Shown piece by piece: positions 1-8,701 of a stretch of DNA of 43,063 nt (position 1 is its first letter; each line of letters begins with the position of its first letter). A program made the position numbers and the translations under genes. Source of the stretch: Deinococcus sp. Arct2-2 (lineage in GTDB: Bacteria; Deinococcota; Deinococci; Deinococcales; Deinococcaceae); NCBI RefSeq assembly GCF_004801315.1, contig NZ_SSNW01000050.1, positions 1 to 43,063 of the forward strand. Direction: 5' to 3'. The notes below the pieces were generated by a model. It searched no databases. It saw only the letters and a list, made by a program, of their open reading frames with translations, and was not told where the DNA came from.

Positions 1-47
1 AGACGCGCTCTGCTATGCCGCCTGACCCTCCTCAATGGCCAAAGTCG

Positions 48-91
48 AGCTAAGGGGGGGCATTGCGCCCGCAACGGGGGGGCTTACACGC
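48..91. repeat. Degenerate copy of GC-palindrome repeat family A
   Basis: A G-run, a short TTGCGC..GCAA hairpin and a second G-run match the core of the repeat found at about 17.7, 22.7, 37.9 and 43.0 kb. This copy lacks the leading CCTCCCC arm and is therefore decayed. It lies upstream of the first gene. Confidence 0.6.
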
Positions 92-275
92 GGCTTTGCC
101 CAATTCCCCCCAATTTTTACACCGCGTTCCAGAACTGAAGCGCGGTCAGTAAAACTATCTATGCTGAGTTCAAGATTCAACCCGGTGTAAATAAAACCGT
201 TTGAATCGCCCCAGCGCCATTATTCAGCCGCGAAAGCCTGCCGCCACTGCTTTTCCCATTCAGGAGGTTTTGCCC

Positions 276-566
276 ATGACCCAGCCCAATCTGTACAGCA
301 CCCCTGACCTTCAGGGAGATTCGCCCGCATGGATGAGCTTTATTTGGATTGCGTTCGGCCTCAGCTTTTTCCTGATGATCGTGGGCGTGTATTACCTGCC
401 TGTAGACTGGTGGATCAAGGGCTACTTGTACATGGGCACGATGTTTTTGACGGCCAGCACGCTGACACTGAGCAAAAGCCTGCGTGACCGCCACGAACAC
501 GAACGGCTGGTCAACCGGGTCAAGAGCGCCCGCACCGAACAAGTGCTGAGCAAATACGGGGAGTAA
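276..566 (+). CDS. YiaA/YiaB-type two-helix inner membrane protein
   Basis: This 96-residue protein has two hydrophobic segments (about residues 21-42 and 47-68) separated by a short loop, followed by a charged helix rich in Arg, Glu and His. That pattern, with the W-containing loop, matches the YiaA/YiaB two-helix family, whose biochemical role is unknown. The start at 276 is chosen because a strong AGGAGG site lies at 262-267, eight bases before the ATG; a further in-frame ATG at 201 would add a non-hydrophobic leader and has no such site. The gene stands alone and converges on the next one, sharing the hairpin at 582-620. The family call is fairly secure, the function is not known. Confidence 0.8.
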   Translation: MTQPNLYSTPDLQGDSPAWMSFIWIAFGLSFFLMIVGVYYLPVDWWIKGYLYMGTMFLTASTLTLSKSLRDRHEHERLVNRVKSARTEQVLSKYGE

Positions 567-581
567 GGCCGCAGCAAAAAG

Positions 582-620
582 CCGAGTGGGACAGGGCCGC
601 AACGCCTCGTCCCACTCTCG
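582..620. terminator. Hairpin between convergent genes
   Basis: GAGTGGGAC at 584-592 pairs perfectly with GTCCCACTC at 609-617. It sits between the stop codons of two converging genes and can serve both; an A-run at 575-580 gives a T-run for the leftward transcript. Confidence 0.65.
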
Positions 621-638
621 CTGTCGAATCTTCAGCCG

Positions 639-941
639 TTATTCTTCGCTGCTGTCGCGGTTCTCGCGGGTCGTGCCGTCGTTGGTGCTGTCGTGGTTGC
701 CGTCCACATCGGTCAGCAAGTTGGTGTGCAACACCGCTGCAATGCCGCCCGCCGTGCCGCCGACGATGGCCGGAACTCCGGTGGCGTTGCCGTTGGCGAT
801 GGCCGGAACAAACGTTTCGTCGTTGTCGTGCCGCTGCTCGCCTTCTACAGACGAATTGACCACATTGCCTGCATCTTGCTCGACTTCTTCCACGCTTTTG
901 CCGAGGGGTTCGTTGCCGTAGCGGTTAGAGTTGTCGGTCAT
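639..941 (-). CDS. Small acidic hypothetical protein
   Basis: The 100-residue product is hydrophilic and rich in Asn, Asp, Glu and Val, with one Gly/Ala-rich stretch near residues 50-70 (VPAIVGGTAGGIAAV) that is the only mildly hydrophobic part. No catalytic motif or signal peptide is visible. Its composition resembles short stress-type hypotheticals seen in Deinococcus genomes, but that is an impression, not a search result. No good ribosome-binding site precedes the ATG; a CACACT box lies six bases before it, close to the leaderless pattern of other genes here. Codon use favours this frame over the overlapping ones on the other strand. Function unknown. Confidence 0.6.
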   Translation of the reverse strand: MTDNSNRYGNEPLGKSVEEVEQDAGNVVNSSVEGEQRHDNDETFVPAIANGNATGVPAIVGGTAGGIAAVLHTNLLTDVDGNHDSTNDGTTRENRDSSEE

Positions 942-1153
942 GGATTCAGTGTGCGCGTAGAGGTTGCGGGGCAGCGTGAGTGCAGCTTACGGCCCCCTTC
1001 ATGCGTGAAGACCTCATCAGGCTAGAGGGCGCGAAGTGTGAAGTAAGTCGGTATGCTGCGTAGCATAGTGAATGTTACTTTGCAGGCCACCCCCCACAGT
1101 TACACCAATGCCGCCAACACCAATGCCGCACTTGTTCCCACAGGAGCAGACGC

Positions 1154-2344
1154 ATGACTGACCGCGCCCAATCGGCCCTGAAAGCCACCGGAATGGATGA
1201 GGCTTCCATTGCCTCACTGGAGAAAGAAGACGCTCTTTTTGCGCTGACCGCACAAACCCTGCTGTTTCAGGATGGTGGCGGCACCCGGCGCGTGACCCTG
1301 CGCGACCTGACCCGAATTCACAGCGATCAAGAAGGCACCTTGCGTGTAGAAACGCCTGCTGGGACGGCGCTCACCGCCAGCTTGTTGGGCTTCGACGCCG
1401 CCCGAGTTCAGGCCTTTTTTGCCCAAGTGCGCGACACTACCGCCCGTGCCAAGCAGCAAGCCGCCGCCCCCCTGTCTTCGGGAGAGGAAAAGCCTGTTGC
1501 CAGCGTTTCAGCGGCTCCAAGTGTGATAGCAGCCTCTACTCCCGCCCCTGTCAGCCCGCCGCCCGCGACGCCAGTGGCCCCCACAATTTCGGCCCCGGTT
1601 GCGCCAGAACCCCAAAAACCAGAGGTGCAGAAGCCAGAAGCCCGGAAAGCCCCGCCCACCATCGTCATTGGCGACCCTGATGATGGGGAAGAGGACGCTG
1701 AAGCCGTTGCCCCGGTGACGCGCACCGTCATCAGCCCTGCTCCCAGCACTCCTGCGCCGAGTCTGACCAAGCCTGCAGCGGCCCCTGCTCCGGCTCCGAG
1801 CACACCCCAACCGCCCACCCCTCAGCCTCCGAGCACACCCCAACCGCCCACCCCTCAGCCTGTCGTCATTTCTTCCAGCGGGTTTTCGCCGTCCAGTGCG
1901 CGTCCTACTGTGCCGTATGGTTCTGGAACCTCTAGCTCAGTTACTCCGGCTCCGGCAGCTCAGCCCGCGCCCACTCCTGCACCCAAAATGGCCGCGCCGT
2001 CTGCGTCTGTCGTGGCGGCTCCCACGCCCTCTGCGCCCACGCTTCAGCCCACCGCCATCAGAACCTTGCCCACCCGCAGCGCCTCCGTCAGTGGACTCTA
2101 CGCTCAGGCCGACGCCGTAGAAGCGTTGGTCAGCCGCCTGCGGATTTTGGGCGTGGTGCTGGGTGTGTCGGCCATCGCGCTAGCGTTCTTCCTGTTCAGA
2201 GCTGATCAACAACTCAGTGGCATCTGGACACTCATCGCGGGCGGCGTGGGCGGCATTTCGCTCCTCACGTTGGCAGAGCTGGCCCGCCTGCTGGTGGGCA
2301 TTGCGCGGGCGACGGGGAACGGGGGCAATTCAGCCGACGAGTGA
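1154..2344 (+). CDS. Pro/Ala-rich membrane protein with N-terminal PH-like domain
   Basis: The 396-residue protein has three parts. Residues 1-105 form a compact region with alternating strands and a final helix that looks like a pleckstrin-homology-like fold. Residues 110-310 are low complexity, dominated by Pro, Ala, Ser and Thr, and include a perfect 11-residue duplication ([11 protein letters not shown]) coded by a 33 bp tandem repeat at 1794-1859. Residues 325-385 hold two hydrophobic helices (near [14 protein letters not shown] and [24 protein letters not shown]), so the C-terminus is membrane anchored. An AGGAG site precedes the start. The next gene begins 15 bases after the stop. The linker would let the N-terminal domain reach across the cell wall or cytoplasm, depending on topology, which cannot be fixed from sequence. 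Function unknown. Confidence 0.75.
   Translation: MTDRAQSALKATGMDEASIASLEKEDALFALTAQTLLFQDGGGTRRVTLRDLTRIHSDQEGTLRVETPAGTALTASLLGFDAARVQAFFAQVRDTTARAKQQAAAPLSSGEEKPVASVSAAPSVIAASTPAPVSPPPATPVAPTISAPVAPEPQKPEVQKPEARKAPPTIVIGDPDDGEEDAEAVAPVTRTVISPAPSTPAPSLTKPAAAPAPAPSTPQPPTPQPPSTPQPPTPQPVVISSSGFSPSSARPTVPYGSGTSSSVTPAPAAQPAPTPAPKMAAPSASVVAAPTPSAPTLQPTAIRTLPTRSASVSGLYAQADAVEALVSRLRILGVVLGVSAIALAFFLFRADQQLSGIWTLIAGGVGGISLLTLAELARLLVGIARATGNGGNSADE
1794..1861 (+). repeat. 33 bp perfect tandem duplication in coding sequence
   Basis: Two identical 33-base units (1794-1826 and 1827-1859) encode a repeated Pro/Gln/Thr-rich peptide inside the linker of the membrane protein at 1154-2344. The units keep the reading frame. 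Exact identity suggests recent duplication or slippage. Confidence 0.9.
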
Positions 2345-2346
2345 GG

Positions 2347-2352
2347 TAATCT
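2347..2352 (+). promoter_or_regulatory. -10 box for leaderless lysK transcript
   Basis: TAATCT lies seven bases before the lysK ATG, directly after the upstream stop codon. This spacing puts the transcription start at or next to the A of the start codon, so the message would have no ribosome-binding site. Confidence 0.6.
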
Positions 2353-2359
2353 CACGCCG

Positions 2360-3517
2360 ATGACCTCCGACGCCACCCCACCCAACTCAGTCCCGCCCAG
2401 TTCGGCCCTCACGCCCGCCCAGCAACAGGCCCAGCAAGACACCCGCACTCTGCTGATCGAAACCGTGCGGATTCCCTCGCTGTCGGGTGAAGAAGGCGCG
2501 GCGGCAAAGTTCGTGACCGATTGGATGACGGCGCACGGGTTCGCGGCACATATAGACGAGGCAGGCAACGCGGTAGGCGAGCGGGGCAGCGGGCCGTATA
2601 TGGTGGCGTTGCTGGGCCACATCGACACCGTTCCGGGCAACATTCCGGTGCATGTAGACGAATCCGGCGTGCTGCACGGGCGCGGCAGCGTGGATGCCAA
2701 AGGCCCGTTCTGCACGTTCGTGGCCGCTGTGGCTGCCTTGCCCCCGGAAGCGTTGGCGCAGGCCCGGTTCGTGTGCATCGGAGCCACCGAGGAAGAAGCC
2801 CCCAGCAGCAAGGGCGCACGCCACGCCATGCATACCCTTTCGCCCGACGCCGTGCTGATCGGGGAACCCAGCGGTTGGGCGGGCCTGACGCTGGGGTATA
2901 AAGGCCGCCTCGTTGCCAAGCTGCGCGTGACCAAAGACAACTTTCATACCGCCGGGGAAGGCAGCAGCGCCGCCGATGACCTCACCGAAGCTTGGTTCAG
3001 AATCCGGGCTTGGGCAGCGAGTGTGGGCGCAGACAGCCCCGGCATTTTTGACCGGGTACAGGCCACCTTGCAGGACTTGGGCGCGTCGGGCGACGGGCTG
3101 ACGCAAACCGCGTGGGCCAGCGTGGGCCTGCGCCTGCCGCTGGGTCTGGCCCCCTATGCCGCGCAGGAAACCGTATACGACGCCGCTTCCAGCCTGACCA
3201 CCGATATTACGTTTACCGGACATGAAAGCGCCGTGCGCCACCCCAAAGACAACGCCCTCACCCGCGCTCTCCGCACCGCCATTCGCGCTCAGGGGGGTAC
3301 GCCCACCTTCAAGGTAAAAACGGGAACCAGCGATATGAACGTGGTATCCGAACTCTGGCCTGTGCCTACGCTGGCCTATGGCCCCGGCGACAGCAGCCTT
3401 GACCATACCCCCGAAGAACGGCTGGACTTGGCCGAGTATGACCGCGCTGTGCTGATCCTGACCGACGCGCTGACCCGCTTGGCGCAAACGGCGGCGACGG
3501 CTTCAGCACCTTCTTAA
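2360..3517 (+). CDS. lysK: [LysW]-lysine hydrolase (LysK), M20 family
   Basis: This 385-residue M20-family metallopeptidase should release lysine from the LysW carrier protein in the last step of the alpha-aminoadipate lysine pathway used by Thermus and Deinococcus. Family landmarks are GHIDTVPG near residue 91 (metal-binding His and catalytic Asp), GRGSVDAKG (bridging Asp), [13 protein letters not shown] (catalytic Glu pair), GEPSGW and KTGTSDMN near residue 325, the last typical of LysK rather than ArgE or DapE. An N-terminal extension of about 25 residues is Pro/Ser-rich. The start has no Shine-Dalgarno site but a TAATCT box seven bases upstream, so it is probably leaderless. An IS element was inserted about 100 bases beyond the stop. 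An ArgE-like role is the main alternative. Confidence 0.88.
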   Translation: MTSDATPPNSVPPSSALTPAQQQAQQDTRTLLIETVRIPSLSGEEGAAAKFVTDWMTAHGFAAHIDEAGNAVGERGSGPYMVALLGHIDTVPGNIPVHVDESGVLHGRGSVDAKGPFCTFVAAVAALPPEALAQARFVCIGATEEEAPSSKGARHAMHTLSPDAVLIGEPSGWAGLTLGYKGRLVAKLRVTKDNFHTAGEGSSAADDLTEAWFRIRAWAASVGADSPGIFDRVQATLQDLGASGDGLTQTAWASVGLRLPLGLAPYAAQETVYDAASSLTTDITFTGHESAVRHPKDNALTRALRTAIRAQGGTPTFKVKTGTSDMNVVSELWPVPTLAYGPGDSSLDHTPEERLDLAEYDRAVLILTDALTRLAQTAATASAPS

Positions 3518-3627
3518 TGATGCCTGTGCGACTCGCTAACGATTGATGCTCGCTGAATGGGGCAAAAATTTAGAGTTGTCGAGTCTGGGTAAGTGTTCCG
3601 GTCTACTCTGCTTTCAAACCTTACTAA

Positions 3628-4542
3628 CCTCGGGTGCTAGGGGGTAGGCAGTGGGACATACGAAAGCGGAAGCTCGGGTATGCCTACCAACGAACTTCCG
3701 CTGGCTCAGAATAGCGTCGAAGATCTATTCACACTCGTTTACGTGTACGTCGATGATTATGTGCAAGCCGCTGCGTGCAGCGGCTTGTTTGTTTTGCCAC
3801 AGGAACCCAATCAGAAAGGCAGTTACAGCGAAGTCATGCCCATTGCGTTGGTCGGGGAACTACTCGGTGAAGTCTCCGCGCAGAAGGGGTTAGGGCAGGT
3901 ACGTTCGACGTACCGGGCCTTGTTTCCCTGCTTGCCAGACCGCACCCGGTATCTTCGGATTCAGCTCAATCTCGAAACCATTTATGCCGACCTCGCCCTG
4001 AGATTGCCTCATTTTGACGACGAAACCGTGTATGTGATTGACAGCAAACCGCTGGTGTGCTGTAAGGGGACGCGCTATGCGCGCCCCCGAGCCATGACCG
4101 AGGCAGGGAGTGGACGAGGCGGACATGGTGGGTACAGCGTCAAAGGACGCTTTTACGGCTTCAAGCTGCACGCCGTGATTAACGATCATGGAATGATTGT
4201 CCGCTTTGCTCTGGCCGCTGGAAATGAAAGTGATTCACCTCTCGCGCGCACGTTATTGGCTGAGGGTGAGGGCGCATTGGTACTGGGTGATCGGGGGTAC
4301 CAAGGCTGTGGGGTCTAGGCACAACCCAAGAGCAACATGAAACAACCGCGCCCCTGGTGGGGCGCGATGGGGTGGATCAGAAAGACGATAGAAACAGTCT
4401 TTTCTCGTTTATATCGATCTTTTCATTTAATGCTTCCACAGCTCAATTCCTTCCGATCTATTCGCGCCCATGTCTGCCGAAAAATTGCCGCTCACAATTT
4501 GGCCCTGTTCTTTGGCGGTCTCTGACCCCCTAGCACTCGAGG
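3628..4542 (+). mobile_element. IS982-like insertion sequence, complete ends
   Basis: Terminal inverted repeats at 3627-3645 and 4525-4543 match at 18 of 19 positions (ACCTCGGGTGCTAGGGGGT against ACCTCGAGTGCTAGGGGGT). The element is 915 bp and is flanked by the direct repeat TTACTAA at 3621-3627 and 4543-4549; if the element is taken to start with ACC, the duplication is TACTA. Both ends and target duplications being intact shows a fairly recent insertion. It carries one transposase gene interrupted by a stop. Confidence 0.88.
3680..4525 (+). pseudogene. IS982/IS5-like DDE transposase with in-frame amber codon
   Basis: The reading frame runs the full 280 or so codons expected for this family but is cut by a single TAG at 4316-4318. 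Before it come the first catalytic Asp (YVIDSKPL), the KGRFYGFKLH block and the second Asp (LGDRGYQG). After it, in the same frame, come the RKTIETVFSRL block carrying the catalytic Glu and a normal C-terminus (HNLALFFGGL). No frameshift is needed: the amber probably replaces a tyrosine codon (TAC or TAT to TAG). The truncated product would lack the catalytic Glu and be inactive unless the codon is read through. IS982 is the best family guess from length, ends and motif spacing; a related IS5 group is possible. Confidence 0.85.
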
Positions 4543-4748
4543 TTACTAATCCGCAGCCAGCCCGCTTAAGGGTCAAGAAGAATGTTGAGCCCCACCTTTG
4601 AGGGGCGGCGTTCGGTCAGCAATGCGCGGCTAATCTGCCGAGTGGCCGGAATGGGTTGCCTCCCGAGATGAGTCGCCCCGTCCTTAAACCTCTTCTATAG
4701 ACTCTCCTCACCCAGCGTCCATGACGGCGGGTCAGTCTGCCTGCACGC

Positions 4749-6566
4749 ATGGAACCCGTCACGCTCATCCTGATTCTGTTCGTGGCGGCGCTGGTGCTGT
4801 TTGCCACCGAATGGCTGCCCATCGACGTCACTGCCCTCTGTCTTCTCTCGGCCCTGTTGGTGCTGAATCTGATTTCTCCCAAAGTCGCCTTCGCCAGTTT
4901 CGGCAGTGATACCGTGCTGACCTTGGCTTCTCTGTTCGTGCTGACGCGGGTACTGCTGCGGGCGGGGGTCATCGAATGGATCGGTATGACGTTGGCGCGG
5001 CGGGCAGGCAATCCTACGGCGCTGCTGCGAGGGCTGTTGGGCACGGTGGCGGGCGTGAGTGCGTTTACCAGCAACACCGCCACCACCGCTGTATTTTTGC
5101 CTGTGGTGGCGGGCGCGTCCCGGCGGGCAGGCATTCCGGCCAGCCGTGCGCTGATGCCGCTGGCCTTTGCCAGCATTTTGGGCGGCACGATTACCGTCAT
5201 CGGCACCAGTACGAATCTGGTGGTGTCGGGGGCGTTGCCCGCCAGCGGCCTGAAACCACTGGGCTTCTTCGAGCTGGCATGGGTGGGCGTCCCCTGCGCT
5301 GTCATCGGCCTCGCTTACCTGTTTTTCGTGGCCCCGCGCCTGCTGCCTGCCCGTGAAACCGAACTGGCCGAGGGCGTGCGGGCCTACCTTGCCGATCTGA
5401 CGGTGGCTCCCGCCAGTCCCCTGATTGGCCTGACTCTGCGCGAAAGTGGTCTAGGACGCGATTACGGCCTGACCGTGGTGGCTGTGCGCCGCGCCGGAAC
5501 CACGGACAGCAGCTATGGCCCCGGCCCGGATTTTGTTCTTCAGGAAGGAGACAGCCTGACGGTAGAAGGCCACACCGAACGCATCTTGGCGGGCAAGACG
5601 GCGCTGGGCGTGGTCAGCCGCAGTGAGCAGAAGTTGCTGGCCCCGTCTGCCGCAGAAGTGGGGGCGGCGGCCCGTCCGGGCGATGTACGGTTGGTAGAGG
5701 CGGTAGTCATGCCCGGTTCCAACCTGCTGGGGCGCACCCTGCGCGAAAGCCAGTTTCGGGAACGCTACGGGGCGTCGGTATTGGCGCTGCACCGCCGCTC
5801 GCGTACCCTAGATCGCCCCCGGATGGGCAGCAAACCCGCACCCAGCATGGTGGAACGTTTGGGCCGAACCCGTCTGCAAATCGGGGATGTGCTGCTCGTG
5901 CAGGGCAGCGCGGCCCGCATAGACGCGCTGGGCGAGCATCTGGTGGTACTGGGCGACCTGACCGAACAGGTGCGCGACTTGCGCCGTGCGCCGCTGGCCT
6001 TGCTGTTGTTCGTGGGCGCGGTACTGGCGGGCGGCCTCGGCTTGGTGCCGCTGGCGGTGGCCGCAGTGGTGGCGGTGGCTCTCAGCGTGGCCCTGCGCCT
6101 GATTACGCCGGAAGAGGCTTACCGCAGCATCGAATGGCCGATTTTGGTGCTGGTGGCCTGTATGTTGGCGTTCGGTACGGCCTTCGAGTCCAGTGGCGCG
6201 GCCAAAGTGCTGACCACAGCGCTATCGGGTGTGCTGGAACCGCTGGGGCCGTATGGCCTGCTGGCCGCCCTGTTTGCGGTCACGGTGGCCCTCACCCAAC
6301 CCATGAGCAATCAGGCCGCTGCGTTGGTGATGCTGCCGCTTGCGATTGGCACGGCCAACGCGCTGGGCTACGATCCGCGTCCCTTTGCTATCGGGATTAC
6401 GGTGGCGGCCAGCAACTCGTTCATTACGCCGCTGGAGCCGTCGTGCATGTTGGTGTACGGCCCCGGACGCTACACGTTTCTCGATTTCGTGCGGGTGGGT
6501 GCGGGCCTCACGGTGGTTACGTTCGTCGTCGCCATGCTCATCATTCCGAGGGTCTGGCCCTTCTGA
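4749..6566 (+). CDS. SLC13/DASS-type anion permease with two TrkA-C domains
   Basis: This 605-residue membrane protein belongs to the divalent anion:Na+ symporter group (sulfate or carboxylate transport). Two signature sites are visible: SNT at residues 108-110 within AFTSNTATTAVFLP, and SNQ at about 520-522 within TQPMSNQAAALVMLPL. Between them, residues about 205-405 form a soluble insert with two RCK/TrkA-C-like domains, each ending in a DSLTVEG- or DVLLVQG-type strand; such inserts are common in bacterial members annotated as SLC13 permeases and probably bind a ligand that gates transport. The remainder is about a dozen hydrophobic helices. No strong ribosome-binding site precedes the ATG. 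A hairpin terminator follows at 6587-6632. The substrate cannot be told from sequence. Confidence 0.87.
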   Translation: MEPVTLILILFVAALVLFATEWLPIDVTALCLLSALLVLNLISPKVAFASFGSDTVLTLASLFVLTRVLLRAGVIEWIGMTLARRAGNPTALLRGLLGTVAGVSAFTSNTATTAVFLPVVAGASRRAGIPASRALMPLAFASILGGTITVIGTSTNLVVSGALPASGLKPLGFFELAWVGVPCAVIGLAYLFFVAPRLLPARETELAEGVRAYLADLTVAPASPLIGLTLRESGLGRDYGLTVVAVRRAGTTDSSYGPGPDFVLQEGDSLTVEGHTERILAGKTALGVVSRSEQKLLAPSAAEVGAAARPGDVRLVEAVVMPGSNLLGRTLRESQFRERYGASVLALHRRSRTLDRPRMGSKPAPSMVERLGRTRLQIGDVLLVQGSAARIDALGEHLVVLGDLTEQVRDLRRAPLALLLFVGAVLAGGLGLVPLAVAAVVAVALSVALRLITPEEAYRSIEWPILVLVACMLAFGTAFESSGAAKVLTTALSGVLEPLGPYGLLAALFAVTVALTQPMSNQAAALVMLPLAIGTANALGYDPRPFAIGITVAASNSFITPLEPSCMLVYGPGRYTFLDFVRVGAGLTVVTFVVAMLIIPRVWPF

Positions 6567-6586
6567 AGCTGATTCAGAGTTGAGCT

Positions 6587-6632
6587 GAAGCAAGGCGGGC
6601 AGCCAGAACGTTCTGGTTTGCCCGCCTGCTTC
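6587..6632 (+). terminator. Terminator after the SLC13 gene
   Basis: GAAGCAAGGCGGGCA at 6587-6601 pairs with TGCCCGCCTGCTTC at 6619-6632, with an inner CCAGAACGTTCTGG palindrome. It lies between the convergent SLC13 gene and the small gene at 6663-6824 and can act for both. Confidence 0.75.
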
Positions 6633-6662
6633 TTCTGCCCAATGTTCTCTCAGATGAACCCC

Positions 6663-6824
6663 TCAGATGAACAAAGGTTCGTCCGGGTCATCGGGCAGGG
6701 GGCGGCCTTTGCGGGCCAACAGTGCCGCTGTAGTACCGATGCCGACAAGTGCGCCGACAGCCAGCACCACCAGCGTCCACGTCAAGACGAGATGTGAGCG
6801 ATCCGGGGAGCGGTCTGAACCCAT
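6663..6824 (-). CDS. 53-residue single-pass membrane protein
   Basis: This short frame encodes a hydrophilic N-terminus of about 12 residues, one clear transmembrane helix (about residues 12-37, VLTWTLVVLAVGALVG core), a positive ARKGR stop-transfer motif and an acidic tail (DDPDEPLFI). The amphipathic logic of helix, basic cluster and tail, and GC-rich third positions, argue for a real gene. Upstream on the same strand a TATGCT box precedes the ATG by six bases, which fits a leaderless message. It converges on the SLC13 gene. Possible roles include a small regulator of a membrane partner, but nothing in the sequence names one. Confidence 0.6.
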   Translation of the reverse strand: MGSDRSPDRSHLVLTWTLVVLAVGALVGIGTTAALLARKGRPLPDDPDEPLFI

Positions 6825-7160
6825 AACCGCAGCATAACAGCCCCCGCCCTGTGAAACCGCAATCCTGCAACTTTAAGCACTATTGAGGAAGCTTGGGGTG
6901 GGTGGGGGAGGTGGGGAATGGGGTGGGGGCGTGGCTGAACTGCCCCTCTGCTGCGCAGCTCTGCGAGCCACCCGGCTGCGATGCAGCGCCCCTCTCCCAC
7001 AGGGGGCGAGGGCTAAAGGCAAGGGTCAGAAGCGTGGGCTTTAGCATCCTCCCTCTTTATGGGGGAGGGCTGGGGAGGGGGTAAATGAGCGCCAGCGATT
7101 GCCCTTCGCCCTTCCTTAGACCCTCAGACCCTCGACCCTTAGACCGCCCCACCCAAACCC
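6825..7160. other. Intergenic region with decayed repeats
   Basis: This 336-base gap holds a G-rich stretch (6895-6930), a degenerate copy of repeat family B (6943-7012), a CTCCCTC..GGGGAGGG imperfect palindrome (7050-7080) and a pyrimidine-rich run with repeated CTTAGACC/CGACCC words (7117-7150) that recurs at 18765-18795. No convincing gene is seen. Confidence 0.55.
6943..7012 (+). repeat. Repeat family B, degenerate copy
   Basis: The sequence CCCTCTGCTGCGCAGCTCTGCGAG followed by a CCCCTCTCCC..GGGGGCGAGGG arm shares its core (TGCGCAGCTCTGCGAG) with copies at 21121-21188 and 41497-41540. This copy carries an insertion or divergence between core and arm. Confidence 0.5.
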
Positions 7161-8471
7161 TCAATCCGCACTCCCCAGCCCTACTGCCTCAGCCTGCGCC
7201 TTGGGCTTATCCAGCTTGCGCGGCAGCCTGCGCCACAGCGCCGCCACCGCCAAAGCTCCCAGCGCGGCCAGTGCAACCAAGCCCCAACGCGATCCAAGCA
7301 AACCATTTTTAGAAATCAGGCTGCTGGCGATCAAGGCTCCGGGCGGCCCCATGCCCACCAGCACGAAGGAATACAGGCTCATCACGCGGCCACGCAGATG
7401 ATCGGGCAGGGTCAGTTGCACGGTAGAATTGGCGCTGACCAACAGGGTGAGCATCCCGAAGCCGCACACCGCCAAAATGGGCGTGGCGACAACCGGGCCG
7501 GGAGCAAAGGCCAAAGCCACCGTACTGATCAGCAAAATGACGCTGCCTACCCGTAGATTTGTCAGCGGATTAGGCTTGCTGGCCTGCCAGAGTGCGCCCG
7601 CCATCGCGCCCACACCAAACGCCGCGCTCAGCACACCGAAAGCGGCCTCCCGTGCATCGAAGACCACACGGGCGTAATAGGGAATGATCACGTTGAAATT
7701 GATGACGGTCAGGCTGAGTGCGCCCACCAGCAACATCACGTTCCGCACGGCGGGTGTGCCGCGCACGTAGCGCAGACCTTCGCGCACATCCTCGGACATA
7801 CTGCCGTGCTGCCCACCGTCGCGGGCCGGAAACGGCAGCGTGGCAATGACGAACAGCACCACGAAAAACGACGCCACATTCAGGTAAAAGGGAAGGGCCA
7901 ACCGAGAAAGATTGTCGGGATTGCCGCCCGCCAGCAGGGTCACGCCCAGCGCCGCCACCACGCCGAACAAGGCTTGCCCGATGGTGCGGCTCACGTTAAA
8001 AGACAGACTATTCAGCGCCACCGCGTTGGGCACGTCGCTTCTAGGCACAAAGTCCACCACCATGCTCTGGCGGGCGGGCATATCGAAGGCATTGGCCGTG
8101 CCGCTGATAAAGGCCAACAGCATGACGAGCGGTAGGGTCACGACGCCCAAATGAGTCGTGACCGCCAGCGCCGTTGCCGTGATTAATAGGGTGATTTGCG
8201 TGGCCAGCAGCACGCGGCGGCGCGGCACCCGGTCTATCACTGCGCCTGCAAACAGCGAGAGCAGCAGGCTGGGCATAAACTGCGCCACCGTCACCCACCC
8301 CAATGCCGCGCTGCTGCCGCCCGATAGCTCCAGTACCAAGTATTGCTGCGCGGTGGCCTGCATCCACGACCCCACCAGCGAGAGAAGTTGGGAAAACCAG
8401 TAACGGCGGTAATTGGGGTGACGCAGGGCGCTGAACGTTCGGCTGCGCCACGCGGTGGCACGCGCAAGCAT
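7161..8471 (-). CDS. MFS transporter, MFS_3/EntS-like
   Basis: The 436-residue protein has twelve hydrophobic segments and the N-terminal pattern of the EntS-like MFS group: a FSALRHPNYRRYW lead-in, then the first helix with FSQLLSLVGSWMQ, and the loop-2/3 motif GAVIDRVPRRRVLL (motif A variant). A related motif A-like DHLRGRVMSLY occurs in the second half. These proteins export siderophores, macrolides or other small molecules; the substrate here is unknown. The start is set by a TATCCT box six bases before the ATG, typical of a leaderless message. The gene stands alone and converges on nothing nearby; the C-terminal tail is basic (RRLPRKLDKPK). Confidence 0.85.
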   Translation of the reverse strand: MLARATAWRSRTFSALRHPNYRRYWFSQLLSLVGSWMQATAQQYLVLELSGGSSAALGWVTVAQFMPSLLLSLFAGAVIDRVPRRRVLLATQITLLITATALAVTTHLGVVTLPLVMLLAFISGTANAFDMPARQSMVVDFVPRSDVPNAVALNSLSFNVSRTIGQALFGVVAALGVTLLAGGNPDNLSRLALPFYLNVASFFVVLFVIATLPFPARDGGQHGSMSEDVREGLRYVRGTPAVRNVMLLVGALSLTVINFNVIIPYYARVVFDAREAAFGVLSAAFGVGAMAGALWQASKPNPLTNLRVGSVILLISTVALAFAPGPVVATPILAVCGFGMLTLLVSANSTVQLTLPDHLRGRVMSLYSFVLVGMGPPGALIASSLISKNGLLGSRWGLVALAALGALAVAALWRRLPRKLDKPKAQAEAVGLGSAD

Positions 8472-8477
8472 TCCCGC

Positions 8478-8483
8478 AGGATA
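8478..8483 (-). promoter_or_regulatory. -10 box for leaderless MFS transcript
   Basis: On the minus strand TATCCT is followed by six bases and the ATG at 8471. Same spacing as several other genes in this window. Confidence 0.55.
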
Positions 8484-8701
8484 GGCCCGTCAGGCGGCGG
8501 TTGTGGCTAGAGCTGCGGCCTGAACTGTCCTTCAGTCAGTCATGCAGGACAGCGGCCAAGCGTCTTCATCGTTGGGATGGGGGGCTTGGCAGGCCAAAGG
8601 TGCGCGTGTTACGGTGCGTCTATTCCAATCCTGAGCGTCACCTGAAGAGAGCTTGATCTTCGGTGGCCCCCGTCTCAAACGCCTCCTGTGAGACCTGTCT
8701 A

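Noticed and set aside
8663..8701. Longer start for the LysM-NlpC/P60 gene
   Set aside because: It adds 13 residues, two of them Cys, before the signal peptide, and no ribosome-binding site is well placed.
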